Origin: Bacillus sp. HMF5848 | GTDB taxonomy: Bacteria > Bacillota > Bacilli > Bacillales > HMF5848 | Direction: 5' to 3' | Length of the DNA: 64,000 nt | Assembly: GCF_003944835.1 (NCBI RefSeq) | Contig: NZ_RWIV01000001.1 | Span: 3,010,530-3,074,529 of the forward strand | Part shown: piece after piece, positions 19,567-29,168 of the stretch | Layout of the letters: each line of letters starts with the position of its first letter | Position numbering within the stretch: position 1 is the first letter of the stretch | Made by a program: the position numbers and the translations under genes | The notes under the pieces: generated by a model | Seen by the model: the letters and a program-made list of their open reading frames with translations, nothing else | What the model was told of the DNA's origin: nothing | Database searches by the model: none

Positions 19567-20433
19567 TTAGTACGTATATAATAAGTTTCCGATAGGTTCG
19601 TTTGTTCGCTTTTCTGTAAAATATGCATGAAGCAATTCATTTTCATCAAGAGGCTCTTGCTTTTGTTGATTTCTTAAAATGATAATGGGATGTTTATACC
19701 CTCTTTTAAACCGTTGAATCACCTCATAAATCATTTCATCCTCATGAACTATAAGGGGGGAAAGTTTCTTAAATTCAATTTGCTTCCCATAATATCGTTC
19801 TAGCAGAAATCTAACGTACACATATTGTCGCTGCTTCCACTCTAACCTTAATGAAATCGCTAAAAAAATAAAAATCAACCAAATATTAATATTCATTGGC
19901 TGTGTAAAAAGCATAATAATTAAAAACAAAAGGGCAAACATACACGATGATACTATTGACCAGTAATGTGCTTTTAAAAATTCAAGATGTTGTGAAAACA
20001 TTAAAAAGATTAATTTCCCACCATCTAACGGCAATATTGGTAACAAGTTAAACAGTAAGATAGCTGCATTGTGTAGCATAATGGTTTCATAAAGATAATC
20101 CGGAATAACATTGCCTACGCTTAATAGAAAGGCTAACGCTGCTATCCAAACGTGTTGTATAGGACCAGCAATAGTAACCAAAAATTCTTCTTTTGCTGAT
20201 CTATTTCCATGCTCATCAAATTCAGCCACGCCTCCAAACGGAAGAAGTTGAATTTTTCTTATACGCCATGAAAAAAAATGAGCCATTAGGGCATGACCCA
20301 TTTCATGTATAAACACAATGCCTAGCAAAATTATTAACTCAATAAAATGTGCCGTCACAATAGCGATACCAACTGTAACCCACAATAAAGGATGTATTGT
20401 TATTTTTTGAAGAAGAATAATCATATTAGTCAA
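19567..20433 (-). CDS. spoIVFB: SpoIVFB, pro-sigma-K intramembrane metalloprotease
   Basis: 288 residues with about six membrane helices. Zinc site HEMGH at residues 43-47 (same positions as in B. subtilis), third ligand in LPILPLDGGKL, then a C-terminal CBS-like cytoplasmic domain (~210-288). It cleaves pro-sigma-K inside the mother cell's outer forespore membrane. Start taken as TTG at 20433, about 5 bases after AAGGTGAT; the ATG at 20424 would leave too long a spacing. Overlaps the spoIVFA stop by 8 bases. Confidence 0.95.
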   Translation of the reverse strand: MTNMIILLQKITIHPLLWVTVGIAIVTAHFIELIILLGIVFIHEMGHALMAHFFSWRIRKIQLLPFGGVAEFDEHGNRSAKEEFLVTIAGPIQHVWIAALAFLLSVGNVIPDYLYETIMLHNAAILLFNLLPILPLDGGKLIFLMFSQHLEFLKAHYWSIVSSCMFALLFLIIMLFTQPMNINIWLIFIFLAISLRLEWKQRQYVYVRFLLERYYGKQIEFKKLSPLIVHEDEMIYEVIQRFKRGYKHPIIILRNQQKQEPLDENELLHAYFTEKRTNEPIGNLLYTY

Positions 20434-21178
20434 ATGGTATCACCTTGATTGGATCTATAAATTGATCCCCTTGTTTAAAAGCAAAATAAAACTGGCCCAT
20501 ACCATTCGGATCTTCAATAGATGTTCCCACTTTTGTACCCGATCTAACGAATTGGTATATAGGTACATCGATTGATTTTAAGTGACCGTACCATGTTTCA
20601 CTCCCATCGGCATGCTGCACAATTACCGTATTACCAAGTTCGTCTTTATTCCCAGCAAAAATAACTGTGCCCTCATCAATTGTTTCTACATCAGCATTTA
20701 GTGCTGTTTCAATCATGACACCTTGTCCGTCCTTCTCAAAATCAACTAATACTCTTCCAGCAGCAGGAATTGCATATCTCGCTGGCTCATTATCTACAGT
20801 AGTATTGGTTGGAAGTAAAGCAAGCGGCGCATTCCCAAATTGATTTTCGTACCATGCTGTTACTGTTGCAAAATTAAACTCCTTCTCCATAGTGGCTGAC
20901 ACATAGTTTCGCACCTGATCTAGTCGTGGTGAAGAATCTCTATAAAGAATAGCCACTAACAATACTAAACAGACCGCAATAAACGTTTTCAATACAAACA
21001 TTTCTCTGTTGAACAGAGGATGTTCTCCGCGGTTTTTTTGGTGGTCGCTAGAAAACACCATAGGCTGACCATGCTTTTCATCGTCATCCATTATAAAATG
21101 CCTGCTATGTAACATTGATTTTCGCTCTTTATTTCGATCTGCTATTCTCTTTTTAATCTCTTCAACTGATTTAGACAT
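20426..21178 (-). CDS. spoIVFA: SpoIVFA, inhibitor and scaffold of SpoIVFB
   Basis: 250 residues: cytoplasmic basic N-terminus (SVEEIKKRIADRNKERK), one membrane helix (~87-105, LKTFIAVCLVLLVAILY), and an extracytoplasmic M23-like domain (GTVIFAGNKDELGNTVIVQH, ETWYGHL). The last metal-ligand motif of active M23 peptidases is replaced by FYFAF, consistent with a non-enzymatic role. It holds SpoIVFB inactive until cleaved by SpoIVB. Co-transcribed with and overlapping spoIVFB. Confidence 0.93.
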   Translation of the reverse strand: MSKSVEEIKKRIADRNKERKSMLHSRHFIMDDDEKHGQPMVFSSDHQKNRGEHPLFNREMFVLKTFIAVCLVLLVAILYRDSSPRLDQVRNYVSATMEKEFNFATVTAWYENQFGNAPLALLPTNTTVDNEPARYAIPAAGRVLVDFEKDGQGVMIETALNADVETIDEGTVIFAGNKDELGNTVIVQHADGSETWYGHLKSIDVPIYQFVRSGTKVGTSIEDPNGMGQFYFAFKQGDQFIDPIKVIPFD

Positions 21179-21399
21179 TGTCCACCATTCCTTACTGTTA
21201 ATATGTTGTTCCTGACAGCTTCGTCAAGTTCGAACACCAGCAGCTAGGCATCCCTAGGACTAGCGTAGCTATAAGCTCACCTATAGAATAGACGACCTCC
21301 CACAATCTCTTATTATTGAAATGTATGACTTGTCCTGTTTATATATGACAAGCTATTGCCTGAAAAAATATAAAAGAGTTGATATGTGTCGGGTCCCAA

Positions 21400-21434
21400 T
21401 AAAAAAAGCGAGCCCAATGATAGGCTCACTTTTT
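21400..21434 (-). terminator. Terminator after minD
   Basis: On the minus strand AAAGTGAGCCT pairs with GGGCTCGCTTT, followed by a run of T. It closes the mreBCD-minCD unit three bases after the minD stop. Confidence 0.9.
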
Positions 21435-21436
21435 GT

Positions 21437-22243
21437 TTAAGACGATTTTGCACCGAATAGTTTTTTTATTTTTTGAAAAACACCTTTTTTCTCATCCGTA
21501 ATAACTTGTAGTGGTATTGACTCGCCTAGAATACGACGAGCAATATTTCTATAAGCAATGGATGCCTTATAGTTAGGATTTAACACAATCGGTTCTCCGT
21601 TGTTAGATGCTTTAATGACATTTTCGTCATCAACAACAATACCAATTAAATCGATTGATAAATGGTAGACTATGTCGTCTATATCTAACATGTCACCACT
21701 TTCCATCATATGATTTTTAATACGATTAATAACAAGCTTTGGTGGTTCAATGTCCTCTTGTTCTAACAAACCAATAATACGGTCGGCATCACGAACAGCT
21801 GACTTTTCAGGCGTTGTGACAACAATTGCTCTGTCTGCTCCCGCCACTGCATTTTTATACCCTTGTTCAATACCTGCTGGACAATCTATAACAATATAAT
21901 CAAACTCCTGCTTGAGCTGCTCTACTAAAACTTTCATTTGCTCTGGTTTAACTGCTGTTTTGTCACTCGTTTGCGCAGCGGGCAATAGATACAAGTGGTC
22001 CTCAAAACGCTTATCCTTTACTAGTGCTTGATGAAGCTTGCAACGAGATTCTACTACATCCACTAAATCAAATATAATTCGATTTTCCAGTCCCATCACA
22101 ACATCTAAATTTCTGAGCCCAATATCAGTATCTACTAAACAAACTCGCTTGCCTAAAATCGCAAGAGCTGTTCCTACATTTGCTGACGTCGTTGTTTTAC
22201 CAACTCCGCCCTTCCCAGAAGTAATAACTATTGCCTCTCCCAC
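21437..22243 (-). CDS. minD: Septum-site determining ATPase MinD
   Basis: 268 residues. Deviant Walker A KGGVGKTT at the N-terminus, LVDTDIGLRNLD, DYIVIDCPAG, and a C-terminal amphipathic membrane-targeting helix (VFQKIKKLFGA). With MinC it blocks septum formation at the cell poles. GTG start with GGAG upstream; 6 bases after minC. Confidence 0.98.
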   Translation of the reverse strand: MGEAIVITSGKGGVGKTTTSANVGTALAILGKRVCLVDTDIGLRNLDVVMGLENRIIFDLVDVVESRCKLHQALVKDKRFEDHLYLLPAAQTSDKTAVKPEQMKVLVEQLKQEFDYIVIDCPAGIEQGYKNAVAGADRAIVVTTPEKSAVRDADRIIGLLEQEDIEPPKLVINRIKNHMMESGDMLDIDDIVYHLSIDLIGIVVDDENVIKASNNGEPIVLNPNYKASIAYRNIARRILGESIPLQVITDEKKGVFQKIKKLFGAKSS

Positions 22244-22249
22244 AATTCG

Positions 22250-22936
22250 TTACTCCTTTCCTATAGCTTTCGACAAATTAGGGCGAACATGTGGTAATAA
22301 TTGAATTCTATCTACCACGATTTGATTGTCGCCATTGACGTAAGCACATTCCATATGACTTTCTTCCTCGTTCATCGTATCCGGTGAGCGAGATATTAAT
22401 TCTTCTATTTTTAAATGAGTTGGTTTCATTAAACTAGCAGCTATAACAGCCTCTTTGTTACCATTACAGCCTGCATGCGCCATCCCTTTAAGAGCACCAA
22501 TTATAAAAATATTACCTTTTGCAACTACTTTTCCGCCAGGATTGACATCACCAATCAACAACAAATCGCCTTCTACTTCCACTACTTGTCCTGAACGAAC
22601 AATTTTACATAGCGTTGTTGTGTCACCTTCAAGCTTCCATTGTAAAGCCTCGGCTTTCGATACAACATGAGATTCTATTACATCTACAACCAATTGCTTT
22701 TTACCTCGTATAATAGCTTTTATTTCCTCGGCTTGTCCATCCGTTAGGAAACGATTTCCAACGTGTACCTTTACTTGAGTAAGCTGATGATTTTGTACAA
22801 GTCCTTGCGTCGTAGTTGACAGTTTTTCATCTAATTCTTCAATTAGTTCACGAAACGAGCATGTATCATCGAGATGTAATGTTATACCCTTTTTCGTTCC
22901 CTTAATTGTAACATAAGGTAGCTTCTGCTTCTCCAC
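22250..22936 (-). CDS. minC: Septum-site determining protein MinC
   Basis: 228 residues from a GTG at 22936 (MEKQKLPYVTIKGTKKG). This start aligns with known MinC N-termini and sits 8 bases after GAGG; the GTG at 22945 overlaps that ribosome site. N-terminal FtsZ-inhibiting domain, then the C-terminal beta-helix with VEGDLLLIGDVNPGGKVVAK, NIFIIGALKGMAHAG and KPTHLKIEELISRSPD. Confidence 0.96.
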   Translation of the reverse strand: MEKQKLPYVTIKGTKKGITLHLDDTCSFRELIEELDEKLSTTTQGLVQNHQLTQVKVHVGNRFLTDGQAEEIKAIIRGKKQLVVDVIESHVVSKAEALQWKLEGDTTTLCKIVRSGQVVEVEGDLLLIGDVNPGGKVVAKGNIFIIGALKGMAHAGCNGNKEAVIAASLMKPTHLKIEELISRSPDTMNEEESHMECAYVNGDNQIVVDRIQLLPHVRPNLSKAIGKE

Positions 22937-23019
22937 GACTTTCACCTCAACGATACATATAATTCGACAAACATAATCAAATTCCCTTTATAGTCGTAAA
23001 AATAAATAATCCAGCAAAC

Positions 23020-23541
23020 TTATTTTTCTTTTCCTAAATCAAACGTGTGTAGGAAATATCGCTTTAGCGGAATATTAACCAATATAATAAATACAGCATT
23101 TATTAAAAGAGTTGGGATCAGTCTTATTTGAATAAAATAGTCGAATGTTAAAAATCCATTCCCAATTAATAAATTAATACCATACACATAAAATTCAAGT
23201 AACGCTACGATAAAAATACCAATGATTAATACAATTAAACTATGAGAGTGAACAACTCTCATTATTTTTGAAGTGATGTAAGGTAAAAGAACATAACCAA
23301 ACATATAAATACCAATTATTTGAGTATACGTAATGTCATACAATAAGCCGAAGCCTAATCCATATAAAAGCGCTACATTACGCTTATAATACACTGCAGT
23401 TAAAAGCAATGTGACAAGAAAAAAACGAGGAACAAATATGCGGTCAATGTTAAACATCTGCGCCGGAAGTAAATCAACAAAGATACTTTCAAGCACAAAG
23501 CATACAATAAAAAAGCAAGGGAGGAGAAGCTTTTTCATCAT
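23020..23541 (-). CDS. mreD: Rod-shape protein MreD
   Basis: 173 residues, five to six membrane helices, with the motif ALLYGLGFGLLYDITYTQIIGIY typical of Gram-positive MreD. Part of the elongasome linking MreB to cell-wall synthases. Its ATGATG start overlaps the mreC stop (ATGATGA). Confidence 0.94.
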   Translation of the reverse strand: MMKKLLLPCFFIVCFVLESIFVDLLPAQMFNIDRIFVPRFFLVTLLLTAVYYKRNVALLYGLGFGLLYDITYTQIIGIYMFGYVLLPYITSKIMRVVHSHSLIVLIIGIFIVALLEFYVYGINLLIGNGFLTFDYFIQIRLIPTLLINAVFIILVNIPLKRYFLHTFDLGKEK

Positions 23542-24407
23542 GATGCTTCCTCCTCAAATTCAGCTGTTTCCGGCATAGGCATTTGTCTCTCAACAATCAT
23601 AACATGATCGATTTGATATAAGTCCGCCGCTGGTGTGACATACGCCGTTTGCGTCAAACCGTACTCGTCTGGTACAACTTCAGTAATTTCTCCAATAACA
23701 AGTCCTGCTGGGAAAATGCCGCCCCATCCAGATGAGACAACTTGCTTATTAAGCTCCACTTCTTTGTTAGATGGAATCTGCTTAAATAATAGCTGCTCGC
23801 GCTCTTTATCATAGCCCTCAATAATGCCGAAAATATTTTCATTTCCCTGTACCACTGCAGATATACGATTGTTTTTATCTAACGTACTTAACAATTGAAT
23901 TACTGAACTAAATTGAGAAGTAACCTTAACCTTTCCAATAAGTCCATTTGCCGTTATAACCGCCATATTCGCCTTCACACCATGCACTTCGCCTTTATTG
24001 ACAATCAAAAGCTCATGCCATTGATCTGGATTGCGGGCAACAACCGTTGCTTGAATCGTTGTATAGTCCATTAAACTCTCTGTTTTCTCTAGCATAGCGC
24101 GAAGCTTTTCGTTTTCTTCCTCGAGAATGCGTGCCTTCGATTCGAGACGAACAAACTCATCTAAACGAGCCTTTAGAAGCTCATTCTCTTTGTATGTATG
24201 TCGAACGTGATTCATCGTTTCAATATAATCACTTATTTTCCGAACAGGCTCATGAAAAATAAACTGAACAAAGCCGGAGGTATCCATTACGAATTGCTCC
24301 GGCCAAGTTGCTTCCCGATCCTTTAGTGAAAAGCCTATCAATGCCACGACGATTATAAGGCTTACGAGTAGAAAAATAAGACGTTTATTAAGAAAAAATT
24401 GTGGCAT
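23538..24407 (-). CDS. mreC: Rod-shape protein MreC
   Basis: 289 residues: short cytoplasmic end, one membrane helix (~11-27, LIFLLVSLIIVVALIGFS), coiled coil (~70-115, KENELLKARLDEFVRLESKA), then two extracellular beta-barrel domains (VVARNPDQWHELLIVNKGEV, GLIGKVKVTSQFSSVIQLL, SGWGGIFPAGLVIGEI). Order mreB-mreC-mreD is conserved. Confidence 0.97.
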   Translation of the reverse strand: MPQFFLNKRLIFLLVSLIIVVALIGFSLKDREATWPEQFVMDTSGFVQFIFHEPVRKISDYIETMNHVRHTYKENELLKARLDEFVRLESKARILEEENEKLRAMLEKTESLMDYTTIQATVVARNPDQWHELLIVNKGEVHGVKANMAVITANGLIGKVKVTSQFSSVIQLLSTLDKNNRISAVVQGNENIFGIIEGYDKEREQLLFKQIPSNKEVELNKQVVSSGWGGIFPAGLVIGEITEVVPDEYGLTQTAYVTPAADLYQIDHVMIVERQMPMPETAEFEEEAS

Positions 24408-24437
24408 TTTGACGACACCCTTTACTACTATTTGTGT

Positions 24438-25457
24438 CTAGCGAAAGTCTCTAGAACGATTTTTGAATAAGTCAATATTATCTAACGAACGACCTGTGCC
24501 GATAGCTACACAATCAAGTGGATTTTCAGCGATTAAAACAGGCATTTTCGTTTCGTCACTAATCACTTTATCTAGATTGCGTAAAAGCGCACCGCCACCT
24601 GTTAATACAATACCGCGGTCCATAATATCTGCTGCTAACTCAGGTGGTGTCTTTTCTAGTGTGTTTTTAACAGCTTCAACGATGGATGTTACTGTATCGC
24701 GCAGGGCATTGGCAATTTCATCAGCCGAAATTTCAATTGTTTTCGGTAATCCTGTAAGCAAGTCGCGACCACGAATATCCATCTTACCAATACCTTCTGA
24801 TGATCCCGCTGACCCAACCTCCATTTTAATTGCTTCAGACGTACGGTCTCCAATCATAAGATTATATGTCTTTCTTATGTATTGGCTAATAGCTTCATCC
24901 ATCTCATCTCCAGCCACACGGATAGATTGACTTGTTACAATTCCACCTAGTGAAATGATAGCCACCTCCGTTGTACCCCCACCAATATCAACAACCATAC
25001 TTCCTGTTGGTTCCCATACTGGTAAGTTTGCTCCAATAGCAGCTGCAAAAGGCTCTTCAATTGGAAACGCATCACGAGCTCCCGCTTGCTTTGTAGCATC
25101 GATTACAGCGCGTTCTTCTACCTTTGTGATACCAGACGGTACACACACCATTACAAATGGTTTTTTAGAAAAAGGACGATGCTTTTGCGCTTGATTTATA
25201 TAATATTTCATCATAGTTGCTGTTGTATCATAATCAGCAATTACGCCATCCTTCATAGGGCGTAAAGCGACAACATTTCCTGGAGTTCTACCTATCATAT
25301 TTTTCGCTTCGTTTCCTACCGCGACTATTTGTTTACTATCTGTTCTAACGGCAACAACAGAAGGCTCGCGCACTACGATCCCTTTGCCTTTAACAAAAAC
25401 CAACGTATTGGCAGTACCTAAATCTATCCCCAGATCCTTTGTGCCAAATCCAAACAT
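24438..25457 (-). CDS. mreB: Actin-like rod-shape protein MreB
   Basis: 339 residues from ATG at 25457 ([10 protein letters not shown]), 6 bases after AGGAAG; earlier in-frame codons would add an untypical 11-residue tail. Nucleotide-binding actin-fold motifs: [49 protein letters not shown]. Forms membrane filaments that guide lateral wall synthesis. Downstream of radC. Confidence 0.97.
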   Translation of the reverse strand: MFGFGTKDLGIDLGTANTLVFVKGKGIVVREPSVVAVRTDSKQIVAVGNEAKNMIGRTPGNVVALRPMKDGVIADYDTTATMMKYYINQAQKHRPFSKKPFVMVCVPSGITKVEERAVIDATKQAGARDAFPIEEPFAAAIGANLPVWEPTGSMVVDIGGGTTEVAIISLGGIVTSQSIRVAGDEMDEAISQYIRKTYNLMIGDRTSEAIKMEVGSAGSSEGIGKMDIRGRDLLTGLPKTIEISADEIANALRDTVTSIVEAVKNTLEKTPPELAADIMDRGIVLTGGGALLRNLDKVISDETKMPVLIAENPLDCVAIGTGRSLDNIDLFKNRSRDFR

Positions 25458-25566
25458 ATGTGTATCTTCCTTTCTGATACCTTGCATCATTTTTGCAAAT
25501 TCTAAGATGTATTTTTTAAAAATCCATAAATTATATTATATCCTAGCTACCCAAAAAAACATAGTA

Positions 25567-25770
25567 CTAGACATATCCTTTTTCTTTCAGACTAATAAAT
25601 TTTTGGTCTCCAATGATTAAATGGTCCAAAATATCTATGCCAACAATACCACCAGCTTCGACTAATCGTCTAGTGACTTCAATATCCTCTCTTGAAGGAG
25701 TTGCGTCACCGGATGGATGGTTATGAGCGCAAATAATAGACGCTGCTGAACGTCGCACTGCTTCGCGAAA
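25567..25770 (-). CDS. radC: radC, 3' exon (JAMM metal site), after the group II intron
   Basis: Encodes the last 67 residues of RadC, starting [22 protein letters not shown]. The HNHPSGD metal-binding motif of the JAMM/MPN domain and the remaining Ser/Asp are here, followed by the family's C-terminal end [18 protein letters not shown]. It joins the 5' exon in frame when the intron at 25771-28255 is removed (GAG-GTT joined to TTT-CGC). An internal GTG at 25758 opens a small frame but has no ribosome site, so translation needs splicing. Confidence 0.9.
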   Translation of the reverse strand, partial: FREAVRRSAASIICAHNHPSGDATPSREDIEVTRRLVEAGGIVGIDILDHLIIGDQKFISLKEKGYV

Positions 25771-28255
25771 GTAGGGTAAGTACCCAGCGCCTTGCTTAGT
25801 TGCCTAAGTAGGTTTCCAAGAACTCCCCTCCAAACCGTACGTACTCCTCTCAGAGTATACGGCTTTCCATTTACCTAATCTAACTTTCCTTTATGCAGAT
25901 TCTGATGACATGGGATACACATTGCAATGGTTTTTCTTCGCCTTGCAATCATTCTCTGTTCCCACTTCTTTTTACCTTCCAAATCTTTCAGCTTTTTCAC
26001 ATGGTGCATTTCTAGTGGTACACCTTTGGCTCCACACCATTCACAAGTTTCTGCTAAAAGACGGTCGATTAAACTTGTTCTGCCAGTATAAACTAAAGTA
26101 TTTTCGATTGTATCTACTGAATGATCTTTTATTTCCGAGTTCTTTTCCATACGTTTTTCCGTAAAATAGGCAATTTTCGGTCCATCCTTCGTTTCATAAC
26201 GTACACCGAAATTCCCATTTATCTTGAACTTCGTGATGATTTGACTGACGGTACTTCTATATTTATTGGCATACGTTTTAATCATGCTGTATTTCATTGT
26301 CTGGCGGAAAGATTGAAGCACATGTACATTACTTGCTAGACGATAGTAATTATATAACCCTTCAATTTCCGCATTATATGTTCGAAGAATTTCTAAATCA
26401 TCATTATGCACTAAATACGGTCGGTGGATAGGTTTCCACCCATTGTTCCTGCCAATTTTCAATGCACCTAAATTGATGAGTTTTTTGATATATTTTTCGT
26501 GTGGTACGAATAATTTTGTTTGATAATTAAACTTTCTCTTTTTCGTACCATTTGGCATTTTCATTCTATGCCAGTCTCTTGCTACACGAATATCATATCC
26601 TAGGAATCTAGCGTTTTTCGTACTATGGGTTATCAACGTTTTTTCAGCATTTAACTCCAGTTTTAGGTTTATTGCAAGAAAGTCGGTTAAATCTTTTTTA
26701 ATTTGTTCGACTTCTTCTTTACTACCGATAACACCGATTATAAAATCATCTGCGTATCTTACATATTTCATTCGACGGTAGTTTGAGTCAAAAAGGTCTT
26801 TGCTGTCATGGCTTTGCAGCTCTTTATATAGAGCCTTTAATTCTTGAAGCCTTTCAGCTTTTTCTTCTTTAGTTAGTCGTTCCCAATCACGTTTATTTTT
26901 ACTTTTACAGTGATTAATTTTTGATGCTAGGTTATGATAAACAAGATTATGTCTACGCTTTTCACCTTTGTTAAAGGATTCCGCATATCTTTCACCATAT
27001 TTATCTAATTCATGTAGGTAAATATTTGAAAGTAACGGGCTAATGATTCCACCTTGTGGTGTCCCACTGTAGGTTTTATGAAAAGTCCAATCTTCTACAT
27101 AACCTGCCCTTAAGAATTTCCAAATTAAATTAATTAATTTTTCATCCCTAATGCGCTTCCGTAAAAGTTCAACTAATACATGGTGGTCGATGTTATCAAA
27201 GAAACCTTTTATGTCACCTTCAATAAACCATCTCGTACCAGTAAACGTATTCCGTATTTCTTTTAAGGCCGTGTGACAGCTACGATTTGGTCGAAAACCA
27301 TGCGAATGATTTGAAAATTGTGGTTCATAAATACTTTCTAAAATTCGCCGAACAACCTCTTGCACTAGTTTATCCTCAAAAGTTGGAATACCCAAAGGTC
27401 GTGTTTTTCCGTTTTTCTTTGGGATATATGTTCTGCGTGCTGGGTTCGGTTGATATGTTTGTTCCTTTAGTTTTTCGATTAAACGCTCGATTCTTTCTAA
27501 ACTCATACCATCAATTGTGTCATTGTTAACACCTTTTGTGTTACTTCCTTTATTAGGATAAAGTTTGGCATAGGCTTCTAAATAAAACTCGGTGTTATAC
27601 AAATTTCGATATAATCTCTCAAATACATATGTTTCATTTTGTGCTTTGGAAGTTAGACTGCTTAATACTACTTTTGGATTTCTCATAGAGCCTCACGCTC
27701 CTTCCCAATTTTGTATTAAACTCGATAAACTACTCTCCTTCGCCATGTAATAGGCTTTCCCTATCTCAGACTACTACGAGAGTTCCGTTGCCATATTGGA
27801 TATTCAGACTCTGATAGTCATAGCCACAATTTATGGCATTCCAACTTAGGCAATCCCCATTTAGACATTTAGAAACATAGCTTTTCATAGTATCGGAGTG
27901 ACTTTCGCTCGTTTCTTCCATATAGAAGTTGGACGAGGTAGTATCACACCATGTTTCTCGAAGTTTTTAAGAAACATGCATACCTCGCACAGCGTAAATC
28001 GTTACCTCCCGCTGAGGGTCCCCGTAGTCCTCCTTGAGCTATCATTCAAGCAACCCAGCTTTCATCCTTATCTATGAATTTTCATCTTGCCATTCAGTCG
28101 TGCCTTGATAACTAGACAACTTACGGCTTTTCCAACATGCTACACTCCCCGCTTAGTTTCCCTTACGGATAAGTTGGCTGATGATAGGGTGAAGTTTGTG
28201 ATATTTCCCTACTGCTTTGCTAGAGCAGATTTTCTAAATGCCCTTATGGGCGCAC
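25771..28255 (-). mobile_element. Group II intron inserted in radC
   Basis: 2485 nt on the radC sense strand. The 5' end is GTGCGCCCATAAGGGC, the usual bacterial group II start. Domain V is recognisable at 25832-25864: GCCGTATACTC, a GAGA loop, GAGTACGTACGGT. The 3' end is CCCTAC, ending in AY as expected. The boundaries restore an uninterrupted 235-codon radC (504 nt + 204 nt). Domain IV carries the reverse transcriptase gene. Everything needed for splicing and retrohoming is apparently present. A candidate EBS1 (TACCTC, minus strand, 27940-27935) pairs with five of the last six exon bases (GAGGTT). Confidence 0.92.
25875..27686 (-). CDS. ltrA: Group II intron-encoded reverse transcriptase/maturase with HNH endonuclease domain
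   Basis: 603 residues, intact. RT domain with KNGKTRPLGIPTFEDKLVQE, HGFRPNRSCHTAL, GDIKGFFDNIDH, GTPQGGIISPLLSNIYL and catalytic YADD at 311-314; then the maturase (X) domain (~430-480, YNYYRLASNVHVL) and a C-terminal HNH/zinc domain (CEWC at 548-551, HH at 561-562, CIPC at 590-593). It helps the intron fold and splice and drives insertion at DNA target sites. An insertion between RT motifs (~235-300) is rich in Lys/Glu. Start ATG behind AAGGAGCGTGAGG. Confidence 0.96.
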   Translation of the reverse strand: MRNPKVVLSSLTSKAQNETYVFERLYRNLYNTEFYLEAYAKLYPNKGSNTKGVNNDTIDGMSLERIERLIEKLKEQTYQPNPARRTYIPKKNGKTRPLGIPTFEDKLVQEVVRRILESIYEPQFSNHSHGFRPNRSCHTALKEIRNTFTGTRWFIEGDIKGFFDNIDHHVLVELLRKRIRDEKLINLIWKFLRAGYVEDWTFHKTYSGTPQGGIISPLLSNIYLHELDKYGERYAESFNKGEKRRHNLVYHNLASKINHCKSKNKRDWERLTKEEKAERLQELKALYKELQSHDSKDLFDSNYRRMKYVRYADDFIIGVIGSKEEVEQIKKDLTDFLAINLKLELNAEKTLITHSTKNARFLGYDIRVARDWHRMKMPNGTKKRKFNYQTKLFVPHEKYIKKLINLGALKIGRNNGWKPIHRPYLVHNDDLEILRTYNAEIEGLYNYYRLASNVHVLQSFRQTMKYSMIKTYANKYRSTVSQIITKFKINGNFGVRYETKDGPKIAYFTEKRMEKNSEIKDHSVDTIENTLVYTGRTSLIDRLLAETCEWCGAKGVPLEMHHVKKLKDLEGKKKWEQRMIARRRKTIAMCIPCHQNLHKGKLD

Positions 28256-28759
28256 AACCTCGCGTGGGTGGACAATAGAACTATTAAGGCTACCAATAAA
28301 CACCGATTGCTTGTGTAAAATTTGGTTCTTAGTGTTTAGATACAGACATACGAAATGTTCCTGATTTAGGAAGCGCATTTCATCCATTAAATAATTTGCT
28401 GCATCCTCCGGTGAACGAATCGTATATCGTTCATCATAGCGCAAGCGATTAATTCGTCGCCCAATTTCAATGGCTGCTAGTATTTGTATCGCCTTCGCTT
28501 CACCAACACCTTTGATAGATGTTATTTCTTCGAGTGTGGCATCCTTTAATAGTCTTAAGCCTTCGAACGATCTAAGAAGGCGGTTTGAGACCGAAAGCAC
28601 TGACTCGTTTTTCGTTCCTGTTCGTAATAGTATGGCAAGTAATTCTTGATTTGATAAACTTTGGGGACCTTCTTGTATAAAGCGCTCACGAGGACGTTCT
28701 TGCTTAGGAAAATCTCGGATCAACACAGTCGTATTGTTTTGCATTGTTTTTTGTTGCAT
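28256..28759 (-). CDS. radC: radC, 5' exon, before the group II intron
   Basis: Encodes the first 168 residues of RadC: the N-terminal helix-hairpin-helix part (FIQEGPQSLSNQELLAILL, ITSIKGVGEAKAIQILAAIE) and the first half of the JAMM domain (EHFVCLYLNTKNQILHKQSV, GSLNSSIVHPREV). Unspliced, the frame adds only VRP and stops. RadC's cellular role is unclear; it is linked to DNA repair or processing by name only. ATG preceded by GAGGAG. Gene order maf-radC-mreB is as in B. subtilis. Confidence 0.92.
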
Positions 28760-29168
28760 TTCATTTTTCTCCTCTCACTTCTGTGGGTCAATAATACGGG
28801 GGATGTGCAAGGTGTCAGCCGTACTGCACGTCACTTCGGCATGTGAGCGCGCAGTATCCAGCTGTTTGTTGTAGGATGCAAGTTATATGGTATGTGCACA
28901 GGCGTGTTGCACGCATTTAGAGGGGATGCACCAGTTCATCCGGGGGATATGCCAATTGCCGTCCGCTAAATAGGTGCAGCTTAAGCAAGTTATGGGGCAA
29001 GCAAATTCTCGATGCTGCTGCGGAAATTTCATCTTGGTTTTTTGAGAATATTTTAGCTGAGCATGTGTGAATTCGTAACATTTATGCGTAACCGCATTCT
29101 AGCTGGAAATGTTTAAATTAAACTTTTTAAGCTCATAACCTAGATACTCAGCAGCAGTGGCACAAATA
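28760..29168. other. 409-bp intergenic region, locally GC-rich, unassigned
   Basis: Between maf and radC. No gene supported. From ~28800 to ~29000 the sequence looks clearly richer in G+C than its neighbours and contains an imperfect hairpin at 28816-28864 (CAGC...GCTG outer pair; TACTGC with GCAGTA inner pair). It may hold a regulatory RNA, the radC promoter or the remnant of inserted DNA; nothing decides between these. Confidence 0.4.

Noticed and set aside
25567-25758. Short RadC fragment as an independent gene or a dead radC
   Set aside because: Both exons join in frame at recognisable intron ends, and the fragment's GTG has no ribosome site, so radC is interrupted, not decayed.
28087-28278. 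63-codon plus-strand frame within the intron 5' part
   Set aside because: Lies in structured intron domain I and overlaps the radC exon junction; no coding evidence.
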